From assembly GCA_035633215.1 (NCBI GenBank), contig DASQFI010000068.1, forward strand, positions 17,697 to 81,696: DNA of 64,000 nt, given 5' to 3'. How positions within the stretch are numbered: the first letter of the stretch is position 1; each line of letters begins with the position of its first letter. This document shows positions 1-9,449 of the stretch, one piece after another. The translations under genes were made by a program, and so were the position numbers. The notes below the pieces were generated by a model that was given only the letters and a program-made list of their open reading frames with translations, ran no database searches and was not told the origin of the DNA. The DNA comes from DASQFI01 sp035633215. GTDB taxonomy: Bacteria > Acidobacteriota > Vicinamibacteria > Vicinamibacterales > SCN-69-37.

Positions 1-1031
1 TTCACCGAAAACGCGAAGCTGACGTAGACGAACGCGAGGAGCGCGAGGGTGAACCAGCGCACGGCCGGCCAGGCGGGCGGGCCGGCGCGCCGGAACAGCC
101 ACGCCAGCAACACCAGCGTCTGGGCGATCCCGACCAGCGTCGCGAAAATGACGAACGGCGCCGCCCACCAGTGCTCGGCGAGAAACATCAAGCGCGCTTC
201 GGTGCCGGCGCCGACAAACCGCGGCGCTTCGAAGCTGCCGAACGAGAGAAATCTCGCGACGACCTCGGGCAACCGGAGCAGATGGCTCCAATCGACGGTG
301 ATACTCGCGCCCGTCCCGAGGGCGATGGCGGTGGGCCCGAACCTGAGGAGCGTCGGCACGAGCGTGAGCCCCGCCACGCCGGCGCCAAGCGCGCACCAGA
401 CAGCACTCGCCGCGGCCAGCCGCGCGTTGCGTCGGCCGAGCTGCACGAGCGACCCCGCGAGGATCGGCACGAGCAGCACGAACGAGAGATGCAGCTGGTA
501 GACCCACAGCAACCCGAACCCCGCCATCACGGCCGCGAGGCGATAGGAAATCGCGCCGTGCCGGAGCGGCGGCGTCAGCTCGAAGACGCCGACGAAGAAC
601 AGCACGGCCCCGGTGAGGACGTACGACGGGTTGTTGATCTCGGTCGAAAACCCCAGCGTCCACGGCGCGAAGAACATCCAGAGCCAGAGGAACCCGCGCG
701 GCACGGCCGGACATCGCCGCCCGATGTACCACCCGAGCAGCACCAGCGATCCGAACGAGAGCAGATTCAGAAGGACGTACGGCGCCTCGGGCTGCGCGAC
801 GAGAAACAGCGGGCCGCCAACCAGCAGGCCCTGCAGCGCTCCCGGGATCTGCGTCTGTGTGTACACGACATCCGGCCCGTAGTACGGCCATTCGCCCGTC
901 GTGTAGAAGCGCAGGCCGATCATGAAGATCTGCCGCATGTCCTCGATCCAGAAGTCGGTCGTAAGGCTGAACGCCAGCCGCAAGAGAAACGCGGCGGGGA
1001 AGAGCAGCCACGCCGGCGCGGCCCGTTTCAT
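1..1031 (-). CDS. GT-C type integral membrane glycosyltransferase (partial, 3' end outside window)
   Basis: An open frame runs on the minus strand from ATG at 1031 to the window edge without a stop (343 codons visible). The protein is strongly hydrophobic, with many predicted membrane segments. It has an early acidic/aromatic loop (TDFWIEDMRQIF) and a TEINNPSY loop, which resembles the topology of GT-C lipid-phosphosugar-dependent glycosyltransferases or hypothetical polytopic proteins found beside them. Its start overlaps the stop of the upstream ArnT-like gene by 4 nt, so the two are translationally coupled. No family-specific catalytic motif is certain, so the function is inferred from topology and neighbour. 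The plus-strand frames over this stretch are rich in Arg/Pro and are shadows. Confidence 0.7.
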   Translation of the reverse strand, partial: MKRAAPAWLLFPAAFLLRLAFSLTTDFWIEDMRQIFMIGLRFYTTGEWPYYGPDVVYTQTQIPGALQGLLVGGPLFLVAQPEAPYVLLNLLSFGSLVLLGWYIGRRCPAVPRGFLWLWMFFAPWTLGFSTEINNPSYVLTGAVLFFVGVFELTPPLRHGAISYRLAAVMAGFGLLWVYQLHLSFVLLVPILAGSLVQLGRRNARLAAASAVWCALGAGVAGLTLVPTLLRFGPTAIALGTGASITVDWSHLLRLPEVVARFLSFGSFEAPRFVGAGTEARLMFLAEHWWAAPFVIFATLVGIAQTLVLLAWLFRRAGPPAWPAVRWFTLALLAFVYVSFAFSV

Positions 1032-2764
1032 CGATTGCTGGCGAGGACGATGCGCTGGAGGCGGCGCGCGGGATCGGGACGCACGAGGTCCTCGGCGCGC
1101 AGGGACGCGACGTTGAGATAGGTCACTTCAGCCAGCCGCACGTATCGCCGTCCCGATGCCGCCTCGATCCGGTCCAGCATCGACGCGTCGACGACGACGA
1201 TCGTGTGGTTCTTCTGTTCGAGGATCCGGCGCGCGTGTTCGTCGAGATCGCCGACGAGGGTGAAGTGGTGCGCGTAGTACACGAGATTACGTGTGAACCC
1301 GCCGCACGTGCAGACGGTGGGCTCGGGCCCCTGCGCGCGCACCGCCGCGGCGATGACCTCGACGGGCTCCGGCCGCCCGAGCGAGAACACGCTCGCCTGG
1401 AGCGCGAGGAGCGTCGCCGCCGCGGCGCCCGTGATGACCGACAGCGCGATCCTGGGCGCGAGCGCCAGCGACGAAGCGGCCGCCGCCGCGCCGCACGCGA
1501 TCATCAGATACGGCCCGGCGGGACTCCACGTCGGATCGGCGGCCGCGAGCATCGGCCGCGCCCGCAGGACCGAGGCCCCCACGAAGATGATCGTCCCGCT
1601 CGTCGCCAGGCACAGCGTCGTCCAGAGCCGGTCGCCGGCGGGCCAGCTTTGAGCCGAGTCGCCGGGCCTGTCCGCGCGCAGGTATCGCCAGAGCGACGCC
1701 GCCAGGAGAATGGCCAGCGGCGCGAGACAGGGCAGCACGTATCGCGGCTGTTTGCCGATCGAGAGGGAATAGAAGACGAACGGCACGAGCGCCCACAGCG
1801 CCAGCCGGACCTCGGCGGCCGAGAGCCGCCGGCGTCGCCGAAGGACGCGCAGCAGTGGCTTGACCCAGAGGAACAGAAACGGCGTCCAGGGCATGAATCC
1901 GCCGAGGATGACGGGCACGTACATGAAGACCGAACGCGGCTCGTTGTAGCGAGCCGTCGCAAAGCGCTCGACGTTCTCGCCGACGAAGAACCGGAACAGG
2001 TACTCCACGCCGTGAACGAGCGTCACCGCGAGAAACCAGGGCACGGCAATGACGAGGAACACCGCGGACGCGATCGCAAGGTCCGAAACCGAAAGCGGGA
2101 GCCAGGGCGCTCCGGGGCGGCCGCGCCGCTCCAGGACGATCAGACCCATCACCGTCCCGAGTGGCAGCACCACGGCGACGGGCCCTTTCGTGAGCAGCCC
2201 AAGCGCCATCGCGGCCGCGGCGACGATCAACCACCGGCGACGCGACGATCTGGTGGGTTCCGCGTCGGTGGGGCTGCCGTCAGGCGCCGGCCGTGCGATC
2301 TGCACGGCTTCGATCGCCGCCCAGGTCGCCAGCGTCATGAAGAACGTGAGCGGAAGATCCGGAAGCGCCTGTCGCGCCATGTTGAACGCGCCGAAGCTCG
2401 TCGCGATGATCGCGCCCGCGACGAACCCGACGCCGTCGCCGTACCAACGGCGTCCCGCGCCGAAGGTCACGAGCACGACGCCGACGCCGGAGACGGCGGC
2501 CCAGAAGCGCGCGGCGGCTTCGCTGACGCCGGCGACCGTGTCGGTCGCGGCGATCAGCCAGTAGAACAGAATCGGTTTCTGGAAGCGGGGCTCGTCGTTG
2601 AAGTACGGCGTAATCCAGTCGCCGCGCGCGAGCATCTCGCGGGCGGCCTCGGCGTAAAACGCTTCGTCAGAATCGGCGATGGCCGGACCGCCGAGCCCGG
2701 CAAAGAACGTCAGCGAGCACAGCAGCAGAAGAACGAGCGCGCGCCACACGAGAGCCGTTCTCAC
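1028..2764 (-). CDS. ArnT/PMT-like GT-C glycosyltransferase
   Basis: 578-residue polytopic membrane protein starting at a GTG. After the first membrane helix (about residues 8-25) it carries the first-loop motif of the ArnT/PMT superfamily: DSDEAFYAEAAREM followed by GDWITPYFNDEPRFQKP. In that superfamily these loop acids and the KP segment contribute to the catalytic site that transfers a sugar from a polyprenyl-phosphate donor on the periplasmic face. The length suits the family (about 550 residues). The acceptor (lipid A, protein or glycan) cannot be read from the sequence. The gene overlaps the next GT-C gene by 4 nt. The GTG lies inside one arm of a 14-bp inverted repeat (2752-2848), so start usage could depend on local RNA structure. 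Confidence 0.85.
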   Translation of the reverse strand: MRTALVWRALVLLLLCSLTFFAGLGGPAIADSDEAFYAEAAREMLARGDWITPYFNDEPRFQKPILFYWLIAATDTVAGVSEAAARFWAAVSGVGVVLVTFGAGRRWYGDGVGFVAGAIIATSFGAFNMARQALPDLPLTFFMTLATWAAIEAVQIARPAPDGSPTDAEPTRSSRRRWLIVAAAAMALGLLTKGPVAVVLPLGTVMGLIVLERRGRPGAPWLPLSVSDLAIASAVFLVIAVPWFLAVTLVHGVEYLFRFFVGENVERFATARYNEPRSVFMYVPVILGGFMPWTPFLFLWVKPLLRVLRRRRRLSAAEVRLALWALVPFVFYSLSIGKQPRYVLPCLAPLAILLAASLWRYLRADRPGDSAQSWPAGDRLWTTLCLATSGTIIFVGASVLRARPMLAAADPTWSPAGPYLMIACGAAAAASSLALAPRIALSVITGAAAATLLALQASVFSLGRPEPVEVIAAAVRAQGPEPTVCTCGGFTRNLVYYAHHFTLVGDLDEHARRILEQKNHTIVVVDASMLDRIEAASGRRYVRLAEVTYLNVASLRAEDLVRPDPARRLQRIVLASNR

Positions 2765-2848
2765 GTTTCTCTGGCCGCCCGGCGGGTGGATTCAGCCAGG
2801 GTGCCCGGATTCGAGTGGGTTGGCACAAGACGGTCGTGAGAACGGCTC
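2752..2848. repeat. 14-bp inverted repeat around the ArnT-like start codon
   Basis: Arms at 2752-2765 (GAGCCGTTCTCACG) and 2835-2848 (CGTGAGAACGGCTC) are perfect reverse complements separated by 69 nt. The left arm contains the GTG start of the ArnT-like gene, and the right arm lies between it and ftsH. The repeat could form a long-range leader hairpin in the minus-strand transcript, or be a relic of a mobile sequence. The rest of the ~110-bp gap holds a small hairpin (GCTGAT/ATCAGC) next to the ftsH stop and no clear terminator. Confidence 0.5.
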
Positions 2849-2877
2849 GAGACCGCGGCAGTATAGCTGATTCCCGA

Positions 2878-4779
2878 TCAGCTCACGCGCGCGTCGGCCG
2901 ACTGCTCGATGGCCGCGTCGGCGCGCCGTTCGGCGTCATCGGTCGCCGCGAGCAGCGCGCGCAGCTCCTCGCCTTCGACGACTTCCTTCTCGAGGAGACG
3001 CGCCGACAGGACGTCGAGACCTTCGCGGCGCTCGGCAAGGATGCGACGCGCCCGATCCTCGGCGGTCGTGATCAACCGCTTCACCTCGGCGTCAATCACG
3101 CGCGCGGTTTCCTCCGCGTACGCGCCGCGCTCCGGCATGAATGGCAGATCGATGAACGAGTTGCGGCGGCGGCCTTCGTGATTGACCGGCCCAATCGCCT
3201 CGCTCATGCCGAATTCGGTGACCATCGCGCGCGCGATGTCGGTCGCGCGGAGCAGATCGTTCTGCGCGCCGGTCGAGACCTCGTCGAAGACGATCGACTC
3301 GGCCGTACGCCCGCCAAGCAGCACCGACAGGCGGTACTCGAGATCGGTTTTCGACATCAGGTACCGGTCTTCGAGCGGCAGCTGCATCGTGTAGCCGAGC
3401 GCCCCGAACCCGCGCTGCACGATCGAGACCTTGTGCACCGGATCCACGCCGGGCAGCACGGTCGCGACGATCGCATGGCCCGACTCGTGAAACGCGACGA
3501 TGCGTCGCTCGCGCACGGTCATCACGCGCTTCTTCTCGAGACCGGCAATCAAACGATCGATCGCCTCGTCGAAATCCGAGCGCTCGACGGCCGTCTTGTC
3601 GCGCCGCGCGGCGAGCAGCGCCGCTTCGTTCACGAGATTGGCGAGATCCGCGCCGACAAAGCCGGCCGTCCGCGCGGCGATGACCTTGAGATCGACCTTG
3701 TCCGAGAGCTTGACCTGCTTGGCGTGAATCCCCAGGATGGCCTCGCGTCCCTTCACGTCGGGCTTGTCGACGAGCACCTGCCGATCGAACCGGCCGGGAC
3801 GGAGCAGAGCAGGGTCGAGCACCTCGGGGCGGTTCGTCGCCGCCATGATGATGACGCCCTTCTTCGAGTCGAACCCGTCCATCTCGGCGAGCAGCTGGTT
3901 GAGCGTCTGCTCGCGCTCCTCGTGACCGCCCATCGGCGACTGCTGGCGGACCTTGCCGAGCGCGTCAAGCTCGTCGATGAAGACGATGCACGGCGCCTTG
4001 GCTTCGGCCTGCCGGAAGAGATCGCGGACACGCGCGGCGCCGACGCCGACGAACATCTCGACGAACTCCGATCCGCTGAGACTGAAGAACGGCACCTTCG
4101 CTTCTCCCGCGACCGCGCGCGCCAGGAGCGTCTTGCCCGTCCCGGGCGGGCCGACGAGCAGCACACCCTTGGGAATACGACCCCCGAGCGTCGTGTACTT
4201 GCGCGGGTTTTTCAGGAACTCGACGATCTCTCGCAGCTCTTCCTCGGCCTCGTCCACGCCCGCGACGTCCACGAAGGCCACCTTGACGTCGTCGTCCGCA
4301 TAGATCTTCGCGCGGCTGCGCGCGAACGACATGATGCCGCCCTCGGCGCCGCCCATCCGGCGGATGAAGAAAATCCAGAGCGCGAGGATCAACAGGAAGG
4401 GCACGACCCAGCTCAGGAGCTCGGTCACCCAGCGATTGTCCGCTTCGCCCCGGAACGTGACTTTGCGCGCCTGAAGCTCTTCGGCCAGCTTCGGATCGTC
4501 CACACGGATCGTGTGAAAGAGGATTTCTTTGTTCTCGCCGTCGCGGTACTTGCCGGTGATCGCTTCCTTGCTGACATCGGCCTCGACGATGTGGCCCTGC
4601 GCCAGCAGCAGCTTGAACTGCGAGTAGTCGATCGTCTGGCCCTGCCTGACGACCGAGGACACGAGGTTGGCGATCAGGAGCAGCGCGAACAGGCTCAAGC
4701 CGAACCACATCGGCGAGAACGGCCGGCGGAAACCCGTTCGCCTCGGCCTAGGTCCGGCTGGATTGGGGGTAGGTGTCAT
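2878..4779 (-). CDS. ftsH: ATP-dependent zinc metalloprotease FtsH
   Basis: 633-residue membrane-anchored AAA+ protease that degrades misfolded membrane and regulatory proteins as a hexamer at the inner membrane. Two transmembrane helices (about 24-44 and 122-140) flank a periplasmic domain. The AAA module has Walker A GPPGTGKT (210-217), Walker B VFIDE (266-270) and a second region of homology around ATNRPEVLDPALLRPGR (314-330). The M41 protease carries HESGH (431-435) with the third zinc ligand likely Asp508. All catalytic residues are present and the length is typical. It lies in the same orientation as clpB and the dnaJ-like gene, forming a protein-quality-control block. Confidence 0.97.
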   Translation of the reverse strand: MTPTPNPAGPRPRRTGFRRPFSPMWFGLSLFALLLIANLVSSVVRQGQTIDYSQFKLLLAQGHIVEADVSKEAITGKYRDGENKEILFHTIRVDDPKLAEELQARKVTFRGEADNRWVTELLSWVVPFLLILALWIFFIRRMGGAEGGIMSFARSRAKIYADDDVKVAFVDVAGVDEAEEELREIVEFLKNPRKYTTLGGRIPKGVLLVGPPGTGKTLLARAVAGEAKVPFFSLSGSEFVEMFVGVGAARVRDLFRQAEAKAPCIVFIDELDALGKVRQQSPMGGHEEREQTLNQLLAEMDGFDSKKGVIIMAATNRPEVLDPALLRPGRFDRQVLVDKPDVKGREAILGIHAKQVKLSDKVDLKVIAARTAGFVGADLANLVNEAALLAARRDKTAVERSDFDEAIDRLIAGLEKKRVMTVRERRIVAFHESGHAIVATVLPGVDPVHKVSIVQRGFGALGYTMQLPLEDRYLMSKTDLEYRLSVLLGGRTAESIVFDEVSTGAQNDLLRATDIARAMVTEFGMSEAIGPVNHEGRRRNSFIDLPFMPERGAYAEETARVIDAEVKRLITTAEDRARRILAERREGLDVLSARLLEKEVVEGEELRALLAATDDAERRADAAIEQSADARVS

Positions 4780-4846
4780 GACAAAAGACCTTGGGGACGC
4801 CCGAGGTCGTTCCTTTGATTACGAATGTGTGCGCGGCCAGTCCGCC

Positions 4847-7462
4847 TCATCCGACCCGCGCCGGCGTCTCGCGCCGCAGCACGAGCGCGCCTTTCTCCAC
4901 GTCCACGCTCACGAGTTCGCCCTCTTTGAACTCTCCCTGGAGCACACCCAATGCCAACGGATCGAGCACCCGGCGCTGGATCGTCCGCTTGAGCGGACGC
5001 GCCCCATACACCGGATCGTATCCCTCTTCGATGATCAAGTCCCGCGCTTTGTCGGTGAGCTCGATCCGGATCTTGCGATCCTCGAGCCGGCGGAGCAGCG
5101 CCGCGAGCTGGATGTCGATGATCTCGCGGATGTGCTCGCGCCCGAGCGCGTGGAAGAAGATGACCTCGTCGATGCGATTCAGGAACTCCGGTTTGAAGTG
5201 CGAGCGGAGCGCGTCCATCAACTGCCGGCGCATGCCCTCGTCGAGGTCCGACGAGCCGCGCATCGCCCGTTCGGCGATGTAGTGGCTGCCGACATTGGAC
5301 GTCATGATGACGACGGTGTTCTTGAAGTTCACGGTGCGGCCCTTCCCGTCCGTGAGCCGGCCGTCGTCGAGCAGCTGCAGCATGACGTTCAGTACTTCGG
5401 CGTGCGCCTTCTCGATCTCGTCGAAGAGCACGACGGCATACGGACGCCGCCGCACGGCTTCGGTGAGCTGGCCGGACTCTTCGTAGCCAACGTAGCCGGG
5501 GGGCGCGCCGATCAACCGCGAGACCGTGTGCTTCTCCTGGTATTCCGACATGTCGATCCGGATGAGCGCATGTTCATCGTCGAACAGGAACTCGGCGAGC
5601 GCGCGGGCCAGCTCCGTCTTGCCGACGCCGGTCGGTCCCAGAAAGATGAAGCTGCCGAGCGGCCGGTTGGGGTCCTGCAGACCCGCTCGCGCGCGCCGAA
5701 TCGCGTTGGCGACGGCCGTCACCGCCTCGTCCTGGCCGACGACGCGCCGGTGCAGCCGCTCCTCCATGCGAATGAGCTTCTGAACCTCGCCCTCCATCAG
5801 GCGCGAGACGGGAATGTGCGTCCAGCGCGAGACGACCTCGGCGATGTCCTCCTCGTCCACTTCTTCCTTGAGCATCCGCGGGCCGGTCGCAGGTTTGGCA
5901 ACCGCCTGCTCGTGCTCGGCGATCTTGCGCTCGAGCGCCGGGATGCGGCCGTACTGCAGCTCCGACGCCTTGGCGAAGTCACCCGCCCGCTGCGCGCGCT
6001 CGGCCTCCTGACGGAGCTGTTCGAGCTCTTCTTTCTGGGTCCGCACGCCCTGAATCGCGTCCTTTTCCCGCTGCCATTGGGCGGCCAATCGCGTGCGGTC
6101 TTCCTTGAGACCGGCCAGTTCCCTTTCCAGCTTCGCCAGACGGTCTTTCGAGGCCGCGTCCGATTCCTTGCGCAGCGCCTCCCGTTCGATTTCGAGCTGC
6201 ATGATCCGCCGCTCGATCTCGTCCAGCTCGGCCGGCATCGAATCGATCTCCATGCGGAGCCGGGAGGCCGCCTCGTCGATGAGGTCGATGGCCTTGTCGG
6301 GCAGGAACCGGTCAGAGATGTACCGGTTGGAGAGCACCGCCGCCGCGACGAGTGCCGAGTCCTTGATCTTCACGCCGTGATGGATTTCGTATCGCTCGCG
6401 CAGGCCACGAAGGATGCTGATCGTGTCCTCGACCGTGGGCTCGCCGACGAGCACGGGCTGGAAGCGCCGCTCGAGCGCGGCGTCCTTTTCGATGTGCTTG
6501 CGGTACTCGTCGAGCGTCGTCGCGCCGATCGTGTGCAGCTCGCCGCGGGCAAGCATCGGCTTCAAGAGGTTGGAGGCGTCGATGGAGCCTTCGGCCGCGC
6601 CGGCGCCGACCACGGTGTGCAGCTCGTCGATGAAGAGGATGACCTGGCCCTGGGCGTCGGCGACTTCCTTGAGGACGGCCTTGAGACGCTCCTCGAACTC
6701 GCCGCGGTATTTGGCGCCAGCCACCAGCGCGCCCATGTCGAGGGCGATGATCCGCTTGTTTCGAAGGCCCTCGGGCACGTCGCCGCGCACGATCCGCTGC
6801 GCCAGACCTTCGACGATAGCCGTCTTCCCGACGCCAGGCTCGCCGATGAGCACCGGATTGTTCTTCGTTCGCCGCGCGAGCACCTGGATCACGCGGCGGA
6901 TTTCGTCGTCGCGGCCGATGACTGGATCCAGCTTGCCTTTCCGCGCGACCTCGGTCAGATCGCGGCCGTAGCGCTCGAGCGCCTGGTACTTGCCCTCGGG
7001 GTTCTGATCGGTCACCCGTTGCGAGCCGCGCACGCTCGTGAGTGCCTGGAAAATGCTGTCCCTGGTCACCCCGCGCTTTTTCAGCGTGTCGGCCGCGGGC
7101 GCGCGGCCGCCTTCGCTGGCGAGGGCGAGGAACAGGTGTTCGGTGCTCGTGTACTCGTCCTTGAGCCCCGCGGCTTCCTGCTCGGCGGCGTTGAGCACGT
7201 TACGCAAGCGCGCGGATAGACCCGGCTGTGATCCGCCCTGCACTTTCGGCAGCTTGTCGACGAGACCCTGGACCGCCGGACCAAGCGACGACTCATCGAT
7301 GCCCATCTTGCCGAGCAGGGCAGGGACGATGCCGTCGCGCTGCGCAATCAGGGCCAACAGGAGGTGTTCGGGCACGACTTCGGGATGCCCGGCACGTTCG
7401 GCGAGCTGCTGCGCCCCGAGCACGGCCTCCTGCGCTTTTTCGGTATAGCGATTGAGATTCAT
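4847..7462 (-). CDS. clpB: ATP-dependent disaggregase ClpB
   Basis: 871-residue Hsp100 chaperone that, with DnaK/DnaJ, threads aggregated proteins through a hexameric pore. The order is: Clp N-terminal repeat domain (from MNLNRYTEKAQEAV), first AAA module with GEPGVGKT near residue 206, a long coiled-coil middle domain (about 405-525, rich in Glu/Arg/Leu) that separates ClpB from ClpA/ClpC, then a second AAA module with GPTGVGKTE near 607. The C-terminus has the usual D2-small domain. Full length and intact. It starts 24 nt after the CbpA-like co-chaperone stop, so the two are probably co-transcribed. No CIRCE element was seen upstream. Confidence 0.97.
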   Translation of the reverse strand: MNLNRYTEKAQEAVLGAQQLAERAGHPEVVPEHLLLALIAQRDGIVPALLGKMGIDESSLGPAVQGLVDKLPKVQGGSQPGLSARLRNVLNAAEQEAAGLKDEYTSTEHLFLALASEGGRAPAADTLKKRGVTRDSIFQALTSVRGSQRVTDQNPEGKYQALERYGRDLTEVARKGKLDPVIGRDDEIRRVIQVLARRTKNNPVLIGEPGVGKTAIVEGLAQRIVRGDVPEGLRNKRIIALDMGALVAGAKYRGEFEERLKAVLKEVADAQGQVILFIDELHTVVGAGAAEGSIDASNLLKPMLARGELHTIGATTLDEYRKHIEKDAALERRFQPVLVGEPTVEDTISILRGLRERYEIHHGVKIKDSALVAAAVLSNRYISDRFLPDKAIDLIDEAASRLRMEIDSMPAELDEIERRIMQLEIEREALRKESDAASKDRLAKLERELAGLKEDRTRLAAQWQREKDAIQGVRTQKEELEQLRQEAERAQRAGDFAKASELQYGRIPALERKIAEHEQAVAKPATGPRMLKEEVDEEDIAEVVSRWTHIPVSRLMEGEVQKLIRMEERLHRRVVGQDEAVTAVANAIRRARAGLQDPNRPLGSFIFLGPTGVGKTELARALAEFLFDDEHALIRIDMSEYQEKHTVSRLIGAPPGYVGYEESGQLTEAVRRRPYAVVLFDEIEKAHAEVLNVMLQLLDDGRLTDGKGRTVNFKNTVVIMTSNVGSHYIAERAMRGSSDLDEGMRRQLMDALRSHFKPEFLNRIDEVIFFHALGREHIREIIDIQLAALLRRLEDRKIRIELTDKARDLIIEEGYDPVYGARPLKRTIQRRVLDPLALGVLQGEFKEGELVSVDVEKGALVLRRETPARVG

Positions 7463-7466
7463 GTCT

Positions 7467-7494
7467 CAAGCCTCACGCCCCAAGCCTCACGCCT
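7467..7494. repeat. two tandem copies of a 14-nt word
   Basis: CAAGCCTCACGCCC (7467-7480) is followed directly by CAAGCCTCACGCCT (7481-7494). The tract covers the clpB-dnaJ spacer and runs into the last codons of the dnaJ-like gene. It resembles the short-period words seen at the larger intergenic repeats of this window, but it has no inverted partner. Confidence 0.6.
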
Positions 7495-8464
7495 CACCCT
7501 TCAGCGCCTCGTAGTGCTTGCGCTCCTCATCTGACAGGGTCGACGGCAACTGCACGTCGACGGTCGCGTACAACTCCCCGCGCTCGTCCGGCTTGCCGAC
7601 GGTGGGCATCCCGTGGCCCCGGAGGCGGAAGACGCGGCCATTGGCGGTGAGCTCCGGCACCTTGAGTCGGAGCGTGGATCCGGCAAGCGTCGGCACGCTG
7701 ATCTCTCCGCCCAGCACCGCGGTCGTGACCGGCACCGGCACGCGCGTGTATAGGTCCTGGCCGCGGCGCTCGAAGCGCGGGTGCGGCCGAATCCGCACGG
7801 TCAGAAACAGGTCGCCGGCCGCGCCACCGGCCGTCCCCGCGGCGCCTTCGCCCGCGACGCGGACGCGCGCGCCGTCCTTGACTCCGGCTGGAATCCGCAC
7901 ATCCACCGTGCGTTCCTTGCCGTCGCGCGTCATCACCAGACGCCGCGTCGTTCCGGAAAACGCTTCTTCGAGCGTGAGATCGATCGTGGATTCCAGGTCG
8001 TGGCCGCGCCTCGTGCGCGGCGCGCGCGCGCGGGATTCAGCACCAGACGCGGCGCCGCCAAACCCCGCTCCGCCGAAAAACGTGTGGAAGAAATCCGAAA
8101 AGGGATCGTCGGTTCCGAACAGCTCCTGCATCTCCTCGGGCGTCATCGTCCGATAGGACGCGCCGCCCTGTGGTCCGCCGTAATGCGCCGACCAGCCGGC
8201 GCCGCCGGGCGGCCCGCCATCGCGCTGGGCCTGTTCGTACATGCGCCAGTTGGACCCGAGCTCGTCGTACTTCTTCCGCTTCTCGGGATCGCTCAGGACT
8301 TCGTTGGCCTCGTTGATCTCCTTGAACTTGGCTTCGGCGGTCTTGTCAGCCGGATTGAGGTCGGGATGATGCTGGCGGGCGAGCTTCCGAAACGCTCGCT
8401 TGATTTCGGCGTCAGTGGCGGTCTTGGCCACTCCGAGCGTGGCATAGTAGTCCTTGAACTCCAT
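7487..8464 (-). CDS. CbpA/DnaJ-type co-chaperone (no zinc finger)
   Basis: 325-residue J-domain protein. The N-terminal J domain (about 1-70) has the HPD tripeptide at 33-35 (QHHPDLNP), which stimulates the Hsp70 ATPase. A Gly/Ser-rich linker with GGAGFGG follows, then two beta-sandwich substrate-binding domains (about 155-315). The cysteine-rich zinc-finger domain of true DnaJ is absent, making this a type II, CbpA-like protein. It lies upstream of clpB in the same direction, which fits a role in feeding substrates to the DnaK/ClpB system. The 102-bp divergent gap to the stress protein gene must hold both promoters; none could be assigned with confidence. Confidence 0.93.
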   Translation of the reverse strand: MEFKDYYATLGVAKTATDAEIKRAFRKLARQHHPDLNPADKTAEAKFKEINEANEVLSDPEKRKKYDELGSNWRMYEQAQRDGGPPGGAGWSAHYGGPQGGASYRTMTPEEMQELFGTDDPFSDFFHTFFGGAGFGGAASGAESRARAPRTRRGHDLESTIDLTLEEAFSGTTRRLVMTRDGKERTVDVRIPAGVKDGARVRVAGEGAAGTAGGAAGDLFLTVRIRPHPRFERRGQDLYTRVPVPVTTAVLGGEISVPTLAGSTLRLKVPELTANGRVFRLRGHGMPTVGKPDERGELYATVDVQLPSTLSDEERKHYEALKGEA

Positions 8465-8550
8465 CTACCGGGCCTGTCTGCATCTTACCGCCGTGTCGAG
8501 AACCAAACGAATCCAAGCCGTCAGCCAGCAAACGACACTCCCCGTGTGTT

Positions 8551-8557
8551 AAAGGAG
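8551..8557 (+). promoter_or_regulatory. Shine-Dalgarno deciding the stress-protein start
   Basis: AAAGGAG lies 9 nt before ATG 8567. The open frame extends much further upstream, antisense to the dnaJ-like gene, so this site fixes the start at 8567. Confidence 0.8.
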
Positions 8558-8566
8558 AAGGCACAC

Positions 8567-9436
8567 ATGCCGCAGTCACACGGCTGGAGGATTCTCGTCG
8601 CGACGGATGGCTCCGATGGCGCCCGGCGCGCTCTCGAAGCGCTGCCACGTCTTCCCTTGCCCGACGGCACCGAAGTCAAAGTCGTGACGGTGGTGGATAC
8701 GCGCAGCGAACTGCCGGAAACGATTCGCGCGCACCGGCGAGGCGCCGAAAAGGCCCTCGAGTCCGCCCGAACGACACTCGATCGGGCGGGATACAAGGCG
8801 TCGAGTTCGCTACTTGAAGGCCCGCCGGCGAAGGCCATCCTCGGCGAAGCCGAGGCGTGGCACGCCACGGTCATCGTCCTTGGTGCACGGGGTTTGGGGA
8901 GGGTGAGGGGTCTGGCGCTCGGAAGCGTCAGCTCGGGCGTAGTGCGTGCCGCGCCGTGCAGCGTGCTCCTGATCAAGAAGGAGCTCCCGGCCCTCAACGT
9001 GCTGGCGGCCGTCGATGCCTCAGAACACGGGCCCGCCGCCGCGCGCAAGCTGGCAGAACTCCGGACGAAAGGCACGCCCGTCACGGTGCTGGGGGTGATC
9101 GAACCGCCGTACGTCAAGTCGCTGCGGCTCCTGCCAACGGCGGCGGCCAACCTGGTGCGCGCCGAAATCGCCGCGGCCACCCGCGAACTCGACGCCGCGG
9201 CCAGGGCTCAGCTCGATGAACTGGCCAGCGTGTTCAAGCGGACCGGCTGGAAGGTGAATGTCGTCGTGCGCGCGGGGGTGCCGGTGCGCGAGATCAAGGC
9301 GATGGCCGCCAGGAGCCGCGCCACGCTGGTCTGCATCGGCGCGCGGGGCACGACCGGCCTCGAGCGTCTGCTCCTCGGCAGTGTCAGCGAAGCCCTGCTG
9401 AGCACGCCGGGGCTGTCGCTCTTCATCGGCCGGTAG
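8567..9436 (+). CDS. tandem-domain universal stress protein
   Basis: 289 residues made of two consecutive UspA folds. The first begins WRILVATDGSDGARRALE and ends with the ATP-loop GARGLGRVRGLALGS. The second begins NVLAAVDASEHG and ends GARGTTGLERLLLGS followed by a hydrophobic strand. The G-2x-G-9x-G(S/T) nucleotide-binding pattern is present in both halves, so both may bind ATP. Such proteins are cytoplasmic stress-survival factors of unclear biochemistry. The start is chosen by the strong Shine-Dalgarno at 8551. It is followed 13 nt later by the TerC-like gene, suggesting a bicistronic unit. Confidence 0.92.
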   Translation: MPQSHGWRILVATDGSDGARRALEALPRLPLPDGTEVKVVTVVDTRSELPETIRAHRRGAEKALESARTTLDRAGYKASSSLLEGPPAKAILGEAEAWHATVIVLGARGLGRVRGLALGSVSSGVVRAAPCSVLLIKKELPALNVLAAVDASEHGPAAARKLAELRTKGTPVTVLGVIEPPYVKSLRLLPTAAANLVRAEIAAATRELDAAARAQLDELASVFKRTGWKVNVVVRAGVPVREIKAMAARSRATLVCIGARGTTGLERLLLGSVSEALLSTPGLSLFIGR

Positions 9437-9449
9437 TCACGGGAGACTT

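Noticed and set aside
2815..7219. Very long plus-strand open frames opposite ftsH and clpB
   Set aside because: They are Arg/Asp/His-rich mirror frames produced by GC-rich codon use; the minus-strand genes have full conserved domains.
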